In this document: positions 8,154-16,886 of the stretch, piece after piece
Numbering within the stretch: position 1 is the first letter of the stretch
Layout of the letters: each line of letters starts with the position of its first letter
Origin: Sphingomonas adhaesiva
GTDB taxonomy: Bacteria; Pseudomonadota; Alphaproteobacteria; Sphingomonadales; Sphingomonadaceae
NCBI RefSeq assembly: GCF_002374855.1
Contig: NZ_NWVC01000003.1
Location: forward strand, 372,001-436,000
Reading direction: 5' to 3'
DNA length: 64,000 nt
Notes under the pieces: generated by a model
Database searches by the model: none
What the model was told of the DNA's origin: nothing
The model's input: only the letters and a program-made list of their open reading frames with translations
Program-made: the position numbers and the translations under genes

Positions 8154-8756
8154 TCAGGCCGCCTCGACCTTCAGCGTGGCGATATAGTCCTGGACCGACG
8201 CGATCCCCATTTCATGCGCGACGATCAGGCTTTCGAGATGCTCGCGGCTGTTCACCAGCCCCTTGGACAGGACCGTGCCGTCGGCATCCAGCAGCACCGC
8301 GAACGGCAGCTTGGACACGCCGAACGCCTGGCCCACCTCCGGCCCGTTGACGAACGGATAGGCGTCGATCCCCTGCTGCGCGATCAGCGCGCGCTGTGCC
8401 GCGGGGTCGTCGTCGCCGACGAAGGTCAGCGCGACCCGTTCGTGGCGCGCGAACGACTTCGCGGTCGGGATCATCCCCTTGCACAGCGGGCATTGCGCCG
8501 ACACGAACATCAACAGGCGCAGCCCCGCGCCGGGAGCCGCGCCGCCGACCACGGTCCTGCCCCCGCCCAGCAGCGATGCCTCGATCGCGGCGGGACGATC
8601 GCCGACACCGATCCCCCCGGCGGTGGTCAGCGCCCCGGCCGGCGCGACGCGCAGGTGCAGCACGCCGACCTGCCGCGCGAGCGCGAGCAGCGCGAACCCC
8701 ATCGCCAGGATCAGGAGCCAGGAGAGGATCTGGGACACCATCAATGCCGTCATCAT
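8154..8756 (-). CDS. aauD: Thioredoxin-fold maturation protein of the amine dehydrogenase small subunit (AauD/MauD)
   Basis: 200 residues with one N-terminal membrane anchor (about 7-28) and a periplasmic thioredoxin-like domain. The active-site motif is CPLC at 89-92 (SAQCPLCK). MauD/AauD proteins are thought to guide disulfide formation in the cysteine-rich small subunit, which fits the 14-cysteine AauA encoded 26 bases downstream. The start is the ATG at 8756; a second in-frame ATG follows directly. It lies 6 bases after mauE, in the conserved order B-E-D-A. Confidence 0.88.
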   Translation of the reverse strand: MMTALMVSQILSWLLILAMGFALLALARQVGVLHLRVAPAGALTTAGGIGVGDRPAAIEASLLGGGRTVVGGAAPGAGLRLLMFVSAQCPLCKGMIPTAKSFARHERVALTFVGDDDPAAQRALIAQQGIDAYPFVNGPEVGQAFGVSKLPFAVLLDADGTVLSKGLVNSREHLESLIVAHEMGIASVQDYIATLKVEAA

Positions 8757-8762
8757 CGTCGA

Positions 8763-9302
8763 TTACCTCCCCAGGGCGGTCGCCGGCCGGTGCGACAGCG
8801 CACCGATCGCGTTGAACACCAGATAGAACAGGAACAGCGTCGTCCCGGCCGCGCCCGCGACCGCCACGCCTGCCGCGCCGTCGACGCGGGCGGCGAAGGC
8901 CGCCGGCAGCAGCGCGGCGGCGAGCAGCAGGTTGCGCACCACCAGCCGGCGATCGAGCGGCTGGCGGAGCGCCGACAGCCCGCAGCCGCAATCGATATGC
9001 GTGCGCCCGCGCCGGATATTGACCGCCATCGCGGCGGCGAACACCGCGAGCAGCGCGGCGGCGAGCCATTGCGGCCACGGGCGGATGCCCGACAGCAGCC
9101 CGGCCGCGATCGCCAGTTCGGCATAGGGCAGGAGGCGCGCCACCGGCGCCACCAGCCCCGGCGGCAGCAGCCGGTAATTGGCCACCACGCCGTCCATCAG
9201 CGCGGCGTGGCGCAGCTTGCCGATCCCCGCGACCGCGAAGACCAGCCCGGCCCCGATCGAGGTGGCCAGCCCGGCAATGGCAAGACCGTCGGCGCCCGCC
9301 AT
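8763..9302 (-). CDS. aauE: Membrane protein for amine dehydrogenase maturation (AauE/MauE)
   Basis: 179 residues with four or five predicted membrane segments and a DCGCG motif around residues 103-107. The overall shape is the DoxX/MauE-like membrane fold. MauE is required together with MauD for a stable small subunit; the paired cysteines suggest a membrane redox partner for the thioredoxin-like protein. It starts two bases after the large-subunit stop and ends six bases before the MauD-like gene. Confidence 0.85.
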   Translation of the reverse strand: MAGADGLAIAGLATSIGAGLVFAVAGIGKLRHAALMDGVVANYRLLPPGLVAPVARLLPYAELAIAAGLLSGIRPWPQWLAAALLAVFAAAMAVNIRRGRTHIDCGCGLSALRQPLDRRLVVRNLLLAAALLPAAFAARVDGAAGVAVAGAAGTTLFLFYLVFNAIGALSHRPATALGR

Positions 9303-9304
9303 GG

Positions 9305-10474
9305 TCAGGACGGATCGACGACGGTGATGACGCCGCCGCCCGCGTTCTCGATCTCGTGCTTCTTCTCGCCCGTGGCCGGGTCGATGATCCAGCCCTTGCG
9401 CCCTTCGCCGTCAACGAACAGCAGCGGGGCGGCGGTTTGCGTCACCGCGATGTTGTTCATCGGTTCCTTGAGCGGCAGGCGGCGTACCACCTTCTTGGCG
9501 GCAAGGTCGACATCCCAGATCTCGGTCCCCGATTCCTTGTGCGTCCACATCTCGCCCATGTGCATCAGCACGAACATGTGCCCGGACGGCCGGTGCAGCG
9601 CCATCGGCTGGCGCCCGCCGGGCATCCAGTTGACGTCGAGCGGCTTCGTATCGCCGGGCCGCAATCCGGCGGCGGCCTGGATCGAGAAGGGCTGCGCCAC
9701 GACCGGCTGTGCGGCGATGGCGGCCGTGTAAATAAGACCGGTGTAGGTCAGGAACACCGCCTGCTTCTTCGCCAGATCATAGGCGTAATTGTCGAAGATC
9801 GGATCGTCGGTCGCCTGGAAGAACGGCGCGGTGCGGGTGATCGCGGGCTTCTTCCCGGTGACGTCGACGGTCGCCAGCGACCCGTCGGAGCACAGCGCGG
9901 AAAAGCCGATGCCGGGATTGGGCATCATGCTGGCGCAGCCGGGCAGTTCGACGTTGGAGCGGAACTTGCGCGCCGCCAGATCGACGATGTTGACCGAGGA
10001 GGCGGGATCGAGATTGTAGACGAACGCCCAGCGGCCATCGTCGCTGATGACGAAATTGTTCTTTCGCGCGCCGATCAGGATGCGGCCGGGGATGGTGATT
10101 TCCGCCTGACGCTTCATGTCGCGCGTGTCGTAGACGGTGACCATGTCCTGGCGCGTGCCGCGGTCGCGGCGGCTCCACAGCGATTCGGCGACGTAATAAT
10201 AGCGGCCGGCCGGGTCGATCGCGAAATCGGTGAGCCGGGCGGTATCGACCAGCCCCTTCATCTTGCCGGTCAGCCCGTCGAAAATGCTGGTGCCCGGCGA
10301 GTCCCACCCGCCCTCGACATAGAACCAGTTGGGATTGGGCGGATCGGCCCGCATCGTATCCGACGTTTCCGGCTGCAGCTCGGGAGCGGATTGGGCCGGT
10401 GCGGCCGTGGCGCCGGCCAGCAAAGCGGTGGCGGCGATCACGCTGGCCGCCGTCGCCCGAAGCATCGTCATCAT
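9305..10474 (-). CDS. aauB: Amine dehydrogenase large (alpha) subunit (AauB/MauB)
   Basis: 389 residues, first gene of the TTQ dehydrogenase operon. A Sec signal peptide (LRATAASVIAATALLAG) ends near APAQS. The mature part has the YVTN-like repeats of a seven-bladed beta-propeller, for example YYYVAESLWSRRDRG and HRPSGHMFVLMHMGEMW, the latter a block well conserved in amine dehydrogenase heavy chains. In the alpha2-beta2 enzyme this subunit frames the active site while the TTQ lies in the small subunit. The start could be any of three nearby ATGs (10474, 10471, 10465). The promoter-operator module at 10501-10536 lies just upstream, inside the end of the preceding MFS gene. Confidence 0.9.
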   Translation of the reverse strand: MMTMLRATAASVIAATALLAGATAAPAQSAPELQPETSDTMRADPPNPNWFYVEGGWDSPGTSIFDGLTGKMKGLVDTARLTDFAIDPAGRYYYVAESLWSRRDRGTRQDMVTVYDTRDMKRQAEITIPGRILIGARKNNFVISDDGRWAFVYNLDPASSVNIVDLAARKFRSNVELPGCASMMPNPGIGFSALCSDGSLATVDVTGKKPAITRTAPFFQATDDPIFDNYAYDLAKKQAVFLTYTGLIYTAAIAAQPVVAQPFSIQAAAGLRPGDTKPLDVNWMPGGRQPMALHRPSGHMFVLMHMGEMWTHKESGTEIWDVDLAAKKVVRRLPLKEPMNNIAVTQTAAPLLFVDGEGRKGWIIDPATGEKKHEIENAGGGVITVVDPS

Positions 10475-10500
10475 TTCGCCCGTCCCCCCGTCGATCGCCG

Positions 10501-10536
10501 CAAAGTCTGTACATGTGTCCAGTTTTCGTCAAGCGG
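10501..10536 (-). promoter_or_regulatory. aau promoter-operator module (copy 2 of the 36-base repeat)
   Basis: On the minus strand TTGACG, four bases, then CTGGAC-ACAT-GTACAG, a near-perfect 16-bp dyad. On the plus strand it reads TGTACA-TG-TGTCCA at 10508-10521. It matches the qhp element at 29 of 36 positions. It lies 27 bases upstream of aauB and overlaps the last codons of the MFS gene, so aauB likely has its own promoter rather than only read-through from the MFS gene. Confidence 0.65.
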
Positions 10537-11683
10537 GGCCGAAGAGATTTTTTTGCACCTGCGAAAACACCGCCGCCTGGCGCGCCGCCACGACCAGCGC
10601 CGCGCAGCCCAGCGCCAGCGCGCCGGCCGCGCCAGCGACCAGTCCGGCCGACCCGGCGACCCCGACCAGCGCGGCACCGATCAGCGGGCCGGCGATCATT
10701 CCCAGCGGGTGGGTGCAAGCGACGAAGCGGCGGAACAGCGCGCCGTCCCCGGCGGCGCTGGCCGCGCCCGAACAGCGGATGATGATCGCGGTCGATCCGA
10801 TATTGAGCAGCAGGATGCCGGCCACGAACGGCCCGCTTTGACCCGGCGGCGTCAGCACCAGCGGCGCCAGCAGCCCGCCGCTGGCCAGCACGCCGGTCAA
10901 CGGCAGCGGCACGACGCGGCGATCGCGCAGCACCGCCAGCGCGGTGGCGGCGCCGATGACCGACCCCGCCGATACCGCCACGCCGATCGTATCCGGCGCG
11001 ATCCCGCTGGCGATCGCGAGCGCGGCCGCCGAGCTCCAGATCATCATCGTCGCGGCGATGAAGGCGATGGTCGCCAGCGCCAGCGCCCAGGCGGCGGCGG
11101 ACACTGGCGACGCGCCCGCCACCCCCGGATCGCGCTCGCGTACTCGCGGATTCAATGGTGCGGCGATCAGCGCCGCCGTCGCGGGGGGGGCCGCCAGCAA
11201 CGCGAGCGCGACGCGCGGACCGGCGGCGTGGGCCACCGGGGGCAGCACCAGCGCGACCAGCGCGGAGAGCAGCAACTGGGTCAGGAACACGGCGGCATAG
11301 GCGGTGGTGGGGCGGCGCGCCGCCGCGCCGCTCATCGCATCGGTATAGACGATGCCGGTGGCGGTGCCGAACAGCGCGCGTGTGAGCAGCAGGGCGGACA
11401 GGCCGGCGTCCAGGACCGCGGTCAGCAGCGCCAGCGCAGTCGCCGCCAGCGCCGCCCGGGCGGCGATATGGGCGGGCAGCTTGGCCCCGAAGCGCCAGAC
11501 CAGCAGTGCGCCCGCCGCCATCCCTCCCTGCGTCGCGCCCACGACCCAGCCGTGCGCGTCGGGATCCAGCCCGCCGGCATCGGACAGGAGCGTCAGGAAC
11601 ACCGGGTCGATCCCCGGTTGCAGGCAGGCGAGCGCGGCGGCGGCGATCGCGCCGATCGGCGCGCGGGACGTGGCGTGGTTCAT
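10529..11683 (-). CDS. MFS transporter of unknown substrate
   Basis: 384 residues from the ATG at 11683, which has GGGG seven bases upstream; an upstream in-frame TTG at 11695 is less likely. About twelve hydrophobic segments span the whole length and the loops are short, as in major facilitator permeases. It lies between the TetR regulator and the aau operon in the same orientation, so amine or aldehyde/acid transport is a reasonable guess, but nothing in the sequence fixes the substrate. Its 3' end overlaps the aauB promoter element. Confidence 0.75.
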   Translation of the reverse strand: MNHATSRAPIGAIAAAALACLQPGIDPVFLTLLSDAGGLDPDAHGWVVGATQGGMAAGALLVWRFGAKLPAHIAARAALAATALALLTAVLDAGLSALLLTRALFGTATGIVYTDAMSGAAARRPTTAYAAVFLTQLLLSALVALVLPPVAHAAGPRVALALLAAPPATAALIAAPLNPRVRERDPGVAGASPVSAAAWALALATIAFIAATMMIWSSAAALAIASGIAPDTIGVAVSAGSVIGAATALAVLRDRRVVPLPLTGVLASGGLLAPLVLTPPGQSGPFVAGILLLNIGSTAIIIRCSGAASAAGDGALFRRFVACTHPLGMIAGPLIGAALVGVAGSAGLVAGAAGALALGCAALVVAARQAAVFSQVQKNLFGPA

Positions 11684-11775
11684 CGGCGACCCCAACAGCG
11701 ATGCGCGCCTTGCGACGCCCGCCGTTCAGATCATCCCCTGCAACGCCCCACTACATGTCGTTTCGCCCCGCGCCG

Positions 11776-12435
11776 TCAATCGAGCCGCGCGGGAAGGCCG
11801 GCAATGTCGCGCGACGTGACCGTCTTGGCAAGCTCCACCAGCGACTTTGCCGCCAGTGCGGTCAGGGCGGGCATCTTGTGCGCCCACGGCTTCTCATATC
11901 CCGCGAACGGCGTGGTCCCCTCCATCGACGCGCTGATGAACAGCGCGACGGTGTGTACCTCCTCCGGGGACAGCGCGGGATTGAGCAGCGCGACATATTC
12001 GCCGATATAATCGTGCACGCGCTGGTAGAAGATGCGCACCCGGTCGGCGACGAAGTCGCTGTGGTTGGCCAATGCCCACAATTCGGAGAACAGCCGGGTC
12101 GTCCGCTTGCCGCGGATATCGTCCAGGCACAGCACGATCAGCAGCCGCAGCTGTTCCTCCGCCGGGACGGCCGGGATGCGCACGGTGCGTTCAAGCAGCC
12201 GCGAATAGCTGTCGATCAGGTCGTCCAGCATCACCTGGACAAGCATTTCCTTGCGCGGGAAATGATAGCTGACGTTGCCGACCTTCATGTCGCAGCGCGC
12301 GGCGATGCGGCGAATCGTGAAGGCGGTGGCCCCTTCATCGATCAGCAGGTCCAGCGCGGCGCGCAGGATCGTGTCCACCGTTTCGGTACCGCGGGCGTAG
12401 ATGCCGGGGCGTGCGATCGTGGTCGTGGAATTCAT
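11776..12435 (-). CDS. TetR-family transcriptional regulator, candidate controller of the amine island
   Basis: 219 residues. The N-terminal helix-turn-helix is at about 18-65 (ILRAALDLLIDEGATAFTIR, then IAARCDMKVGNVSYHFPRKE), typical of TetR proteins; the C-terminal ligand domain is variable as usual. It sits between the MFS/aau genes and the divergent iorAB-like pair. Dyads of the size TetR dimers bind occur in the promoters of qhp, aau and, weaker, iorAB. This makes it the best local candidate for amine- or aldehyde-responsive control. QHNDH operons studied elsewhere use an AraC-type activator, so this would be a different arrangement. No AraC-type gene is in the window. Confidence 0.85.
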   Translation of the reverse strand: MNSTTTIARPGIYARGTETVDTILRAALDLLIDEGATAFTIRRIAARCDMKVGNVSYHFPRKEMLVQVMLDDLIDSYSRLLERTVRIPAVPAEEQLRLLIVLCLDDIRGKRTTRLFSELWALANHSDFVADRVRIFYQRVHDYIGEYVALLNPALSPEEVHTVALFISASMEGTTPFAGYEKPWAHKMPALTALAAKSLVELAKTVTSRDIAGLPARLD

Positions 12436-12512
12436 GCCGGAAACTCAAGCACGTGCGGGGGCACGGCGGACCTTTCTAGACCCCGGCGCGGACCACCACA
12501 AGTATCCGCGGG

Positions 12513-12538
12513 TTGACGAAATCTTGAAGTGCGTCCAG
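12513..12538 (+). promoter_or_regulatory. iorAB promoter region with a degenerate copy of the dyad module
   Basis: TTGACG at 12513-12518, four bases, then CTTGAA-GTGC-GTCCAG at 12523-12538. The spacing between TTGACG and the dyad equals that in the qhp and aau elements. The right half-site GTCCAG is the exact complement of CTGGAC, while the left half has two mismatches. It lies 70 bases upstream of the first gene of the pair. Confidence 0.45.
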
Positions 12539-12608
12539 CATTTCTTTTGCATCGCAGCGACCGGCGGGGGCCGGGGGGCGTGTCGGCGGTGCGGAACGGG
12601 GGATGCCG

Positions 12609-13060
<452 letters not shown>

Positions 13061-13064
<4 letters not shown>

Positions 13065-15268
13065 GCGCGGCGGCGCATCTGGACCGGCGCGGGTTCCTGA
13101 CGGTGTCGCTGCTGGGGGGGACGGTGCTCGCCTTCGACGCGTGCGTGCCGCTGTCGGCGCAGGGGGTGGGGGCGGGGGCGCCGGGCGTCCTCAACGCCTT
13201 CGTGCGGATCGCGCCCGACAATGCCATTACCATCGGGGCGAAGAACCCGGAGATCGGGCAGGGCATCCGCACGATGCTGCCGATGCTGATCGCGGAGGAA
13301 CTGGACGCCGACTGGGCGCAGGTGAGGATCGAGCAGACGCTGGCGAACGATGCGCTCTATGGCCCGCAGGTGGCGGGCGGCAGCCGCGCCACGCCGGTCA
13401 ACTGGCTGCCGATGCGCCGCGTCGGCGCGGCCGCGCGGCAGATGATCCTGACCGCCGCCGCCGCCGAATGGGGCGTCGACGTCGCCACGCTGACCACCGA
13501 GCGGGGATATGTGGTGGCCGCGGCGAGCGGGCGGCGCGCGCCCTATGCCGCGTTCGCCGCCCGTGCGGCGGGGCTGCCCGCGCCGGACCTGGCGACCGTC
13601 ACGCTGAAGGCGGCGAAGGATTTCCGCATCATCGGCACCGCGCAGCCCGGCGTCGATACGCCCGCGATCGTCGCGGGCAAGCCGCTGTTCGGGATCGACA
13701 CCGACCTGCCGGACATGGTGCATGCCGCGATCGCGATCAGCCCGGTGTTCGGCGGCACGATCAAGACGCTGGACGATGCCGCGGTGCGCGCGATGCCCGG
13801 CGTCGTGGCGGTCGTGCGGCTGAACAGCGGGCTGGCGGCGGCGGGCGGCGCGGATGACGCGGTCGCAGTGGTGGCCGACAGCTGGTGGACCGCAGCGCAG
13901 GCGCGACGGAAACTGGCGATCACCTGGGCGCGCCCGGCGGCGGGCGGGGACCATGCCACCGCCAGCTACGAACGCACGGCCGCGACGTTGCTGGACGCGG
14001 CACCGCGCCACGACCTGTACCGCAGCGGGGACGCCGCCGCGGCGCTGAAGGACGCGCATCGCGTGGTGACCGAGCGCTACGACTATCCGTTCCTGGCACA
14101 TGCCACGCTGGAGCCGCAGAATTGCACCGCGCGGTTCGCCGACGGCAAGCTGGAGCTGTGGGCGCCCAGCCAGGCGCCCGCGGCGGGGCGCAAGGCGACC
14201 GCCAAGGCGCTGGGCATCGCGCCGGAGGCGATCACGATCCACATGCCGCGGATCGGCGGCGGGTTCGGCCGGCGGCTGATGAACGATTATATGGTACAGG
14301 CCGCGCTGATCGCGAAGGCGGTGCCGGGGCGCCCGGTGAAGCTGCTGTACGATCGCGCCGACGACATCCGGCACGATTGCTATCGCCCGGCGGGGTGGCA
14401 CCGCCTGACCGCAGGGCTGGACGCGAACGGCGCGATCACCGCGATCACCGATCATTTCGTCAGCTTCGGGCAGGATGGCGAGCCGGCGATCGCCGCGGAA
14501 ATGTCGCCGTTCGAATTTCCGGCGCAGCTGGTGCCGGCGGTCCATTACGGCGCGACGTACATGCCCACCACCATGCCGACCGGCTGGCTGCGCGCGCCGA
14601 CCAGCAATGCGATGGCGTTCACGTTCCAGGGGTTCCTGGACGAAGTGGCGCTCGCGGCGGGGTGCGATCTGCCCGATCTGCTGCGGCGCACGCTGGGCGC
14701 GCCGCGCACCCTGCCCCCGCCGGAACGCGGCGCGGCGTTCGACACCGGGCGCGCGCGCCGCGTGATCGACGCGGTGTGCACCCGCGCCAGCTGGACGGGG
14801 GGCCGCGCAAGGCCGGGTGCGCGAACGGCGGGGAAGGGCCGTGGTTTCGGCTTCTATTTCAGCCATGCGGGCTATTTCGCGGAGGTGGTCGACATCACCG
14901 TCGTCGATGGCGCGGCCATCCAGGTCGACAAGGTGTGGGTGGCCGGCGACGTCGGCAGCCAGGTCATCAACCCGCTGAACGCGGTGCATCAGGTGCAGGG
15001 ATCGGTCATCGACGGGATCGCGCAGGCGCTGGCGGGGCAGAAGATCGAGGTCGTGGCGGGCGCGGCGACGCAGGAGAATTTCGGCGATTTCCCGCTGCTG
15101 CGCATCGACGGCGCGCCGCGCGCGATCGACGTGACGTTCGTCCCGTCCGATGCCGCGCCGACCGGGCTGGGCGAGCCGGCGCTGCCGCCGGTCATCCCGG
15201 CGATCGCCAATGCGGTGTTCGACGCGACCGGCCGGCGGCTGCGCAGCCTGCCGCTGCGGCTGGCGTAG
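13061..15268 (+). CDS. Molybdopterin-binding large subunit of an aldehyde/N-heterocycle oxidoreductase (IorB-like), Tat-exported
   Basis: 735 residues. The N-terminus carries a twin-arginine motif ([12 protein letters not shown]), so the folded complex is probably exported with its partner subunit. Blocks such as GGGFGRR (about 400-406) and the C-terminal GLGE with Glu705 as candidate catalytic base mark the xanthine-oxidase family. Such periplasmic two-subunit enzymes often oxidise aldehydes or heterocycles. Because both amine dehydrogenases produce aldehydes in the periplasm and a related promoter dyad precedes this pair, aldehyde oxidation is a sensible hypothesis, not shown. No dedicated molybdenum cofactor chaperone gene is seen in the window. 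Confidence 0.88.
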
Positions 15269-15297
15269 CGGGGCGGCGTCCCGCCACGCGAGCCTCG

Positions 15298-15924
15298 CTA
15301 TAGCGCGGCGACGTAGCGGGCGGCGGCGTCCGCGACCTGTTGCGCCGTTGCGCCGGGGCGGTAGAGGTTCGATCCCAGGCCGAAACCGTCGGCGCCCGCC
15401 GCACGCCATGTCGCCATATTGTCCGGCGCGACCCCGCCGACCGCCAGCATACGCGCGTCGCGTGGCAGGACCGCGCGCTGCGCCTTCAGGAAGGCGGGGG
15501 TGGTGCCGTCGGCCGGGAACAGCTTCAGCGCGCTGGCACCGGCGGCGAGCGCGGCGAACCCCTCGCTGGGGGTGAAATAGCCCGGCAGCGATATCAGTCC
15601 CGCGGCGCGGGTCGCGCGGATCACCGCGGCATCGGTGTTGGGCGACACGATCAGCGTGCCGCCCGCATCGCGCACGCGCGTGACGTCGTCGGGGGCCAGG
15701 ACCGTGCCGGCGCCGATCATCGCGCGGTCCCCCAGCCGCCGGGCGAGCAGCGCGATACTGTCGAACGGATCGGGGGAGTTCAGCGGCACCTCGATCAGGG
15801 TCAGCCCTGCGGCGACCAGCGCGTCGCCGATCGCCGGCGCCTCCGCCGGGGTCAGCCCGCGCAGGATCGCCACCAGCGGGCAGGCGGCAAAGGCGCGATC
15901 GAAGGCGCGGTCGGTATCGGTCAT
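15298..15924 (-). CDS. dgoA: 2-dehydro-3-deoxy-6-phosphogalactonate aldolase
   Basis: 208 residues. Lys134 in SALKLFPAD is the Schiff-base lysine and Glu45 in LIEVPL the conserved acid of the KDPG/KDPGal class I aldolases. It cleaves KDPGal to pyruvate and glyceraldehyde 3-phosphate, the last step of the De Ley-Doudoroff route. The start is the ATG that overlaps the dgoK stop (ATGA). Neighbouring dgoK and the nearby dgoD argue for galactonate rather than gluconate (Eda) as the natural route. The upstream frame continues open but is antisense-like sequence within dgoK. Confidence 0.92.
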   Translation of the reverse strand: MTDTDRAFDRAFAACPLVAILRGLTPAEAPAIGDALVAAGLTLIEVPLNSPDPFDSIALLARRLGDRAMIGAGTVLAPDDVTRVRDAGGTLIVSPNTDAAVIRATRAAGLISLPGYFTPSEGFAALAAGASALKLFPADGTTPAFLKAQRAVLPRDARMLAVGGVAPDNMATWRAAGADGFGLGSNLYRPGATAQQVADAAARYVAAL

Positions 15925-16805
15925 TGGGCTTCTCCCGGAAGCAGGGCGTGGAGCGCGTGGATGCCGGCGGTGAACGCGGCCTCGCTGTCGATCGCGAGAA
16001 CATCGCCGCCCCGCAGGCCGATTGCCGCGGCGTAGAGCGCGGCGAGCGGGCCGCTGGCGAGGAGATGGACGGTGCGCCCCGCCAGATCGCCGCGCGCGCC
16101 GACGTCCGCGCCGATCAGGACGCCGCTGGCGAAGGATGCCGCATCGCCGGGCGACAGCGCGCCGAGCAGGACGCGCGCACGCACTTCGAACAGCGCATCG
16201 AGCAGATCGGTCGCACCCGCGCCGCGCGCCACGCCGTCGCGGAACGCCGCACCGTCGACGGCGGCGGCGTCGAGCATCCCGGACAGGATGCCGTGCGTGC
16301 GCAGCAGGGCGAACAGCTCCCCGGTCATCGCGGTGGCGAAGCGGTGGATGCGGCCATCGGCCACGGCGATCCATTTGTTGTGCGTGCCCGGCTGGCAGAA
16401 CAGCGCATCGCGCGGCGCCAGTCCCGCGGCGACGGCGCCCAGCGCCTGCACCTCCTCCCCCCGCATCACGTCGTGCCGCTGGCCGCGCAGCGCGACGCCC
16501 GGCACGATCGCCACATCATGTGCGACGGGCGCCACGCCCCGGGCCAGCGCGGCGAGATCGGCGGGGGCATCGACATACGGCGCCTCGCGCCAGCCGCGCG
16601 TCGATCCGGCCATGCCCGCGATCAGCACCGGCGCATCGCCCAGCCGGACGCGCAGCGCCGCCACCGCCGGGGGATAGTCCGCCGGGGTCAGCGACAGGAT
16701 GCCGCGATCGTCGCGTATCGCGGCCAGCACGCGCCCGTCCGCCGCCAGCCGGTAGGCGCGCCGGTTGGTCGTTCCCCAATCCACCGCGATCACTTCGCCG
16801 ATCAT
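15921..16805 (-). CDS. dgoK: 2-dehydro-3-deoxygalactonokinase
   Basis: 294 residues from the ATG at 16805; a GTG directly upstream at 16808 would add one residue. The N-terminal VDWGTTNRRAY is the phosphate-binding block of the DgoK branch of the ASKHA sugar kinases, and QPGTHNKW is a further family signature. It phosphorylates 2-dehydro-3-deoxygalactonate to the KDPGal used by the next gene. It heads a two-gene operon with dgoA and is divergent from the lactonase gene, with the shared AT-rich motif between them. Confidence 0.92.
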   Translation of the reverse strand: MIGEVIAVDWGTTNRRAYRLAADGRVLAAIRDDRGILSLTPADYPPAVAALRVRLGDAPVLIAGMAGSTRGWREAPYVDAPADLAALARGVAPVAHDVAIVPGVALRGQRHDVMRGEEVQALGAVAAGLAPRDALFCQPGTHNKWIAVADGRIHRFATAMTGELFALLRTHGILSGMLDAAAVDGAAFRDGVARGAGATDLLDALFEVRARVLLGALSPGDAASFASGVLIGADVGARGDLAGRTVHLLASGPLAALYAAAIGLRGGDVLAIDSEAAFTAGIHALHALLPGEAQ

Positions 16806-16823
16806 CACCTTGCCCCGGTTATT

Positions 16824-16836
16824 TATATGACATTAT
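16824..16836 (+). promoter_or_regulatory. Candidate GntR/FadR-type operator between dgoK and the lactonase gene
   Basis: TATATGACATTAT in an otherwise GC-rich divergent intergenic region (16806-16886). It is one of eight sites sharing the TATGAY core found upstream of genes in this window. Assignment to the GntR protein at 21471-22217 is inference from colocalisation. Confidence 0.5.
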
Positions 16837-16886
16837 CGTGCAGCGCTGTATCGTCAACGCATGGCGCAGGACAAGAGAGGATGATG

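Noticed and set aside
11684..11775. Possible further copy of the TetR dyad upstream of the MFS gene (CTACATGTCG)
   Set aside because: Only a short similarity, without the TTGACG or the second half-site.
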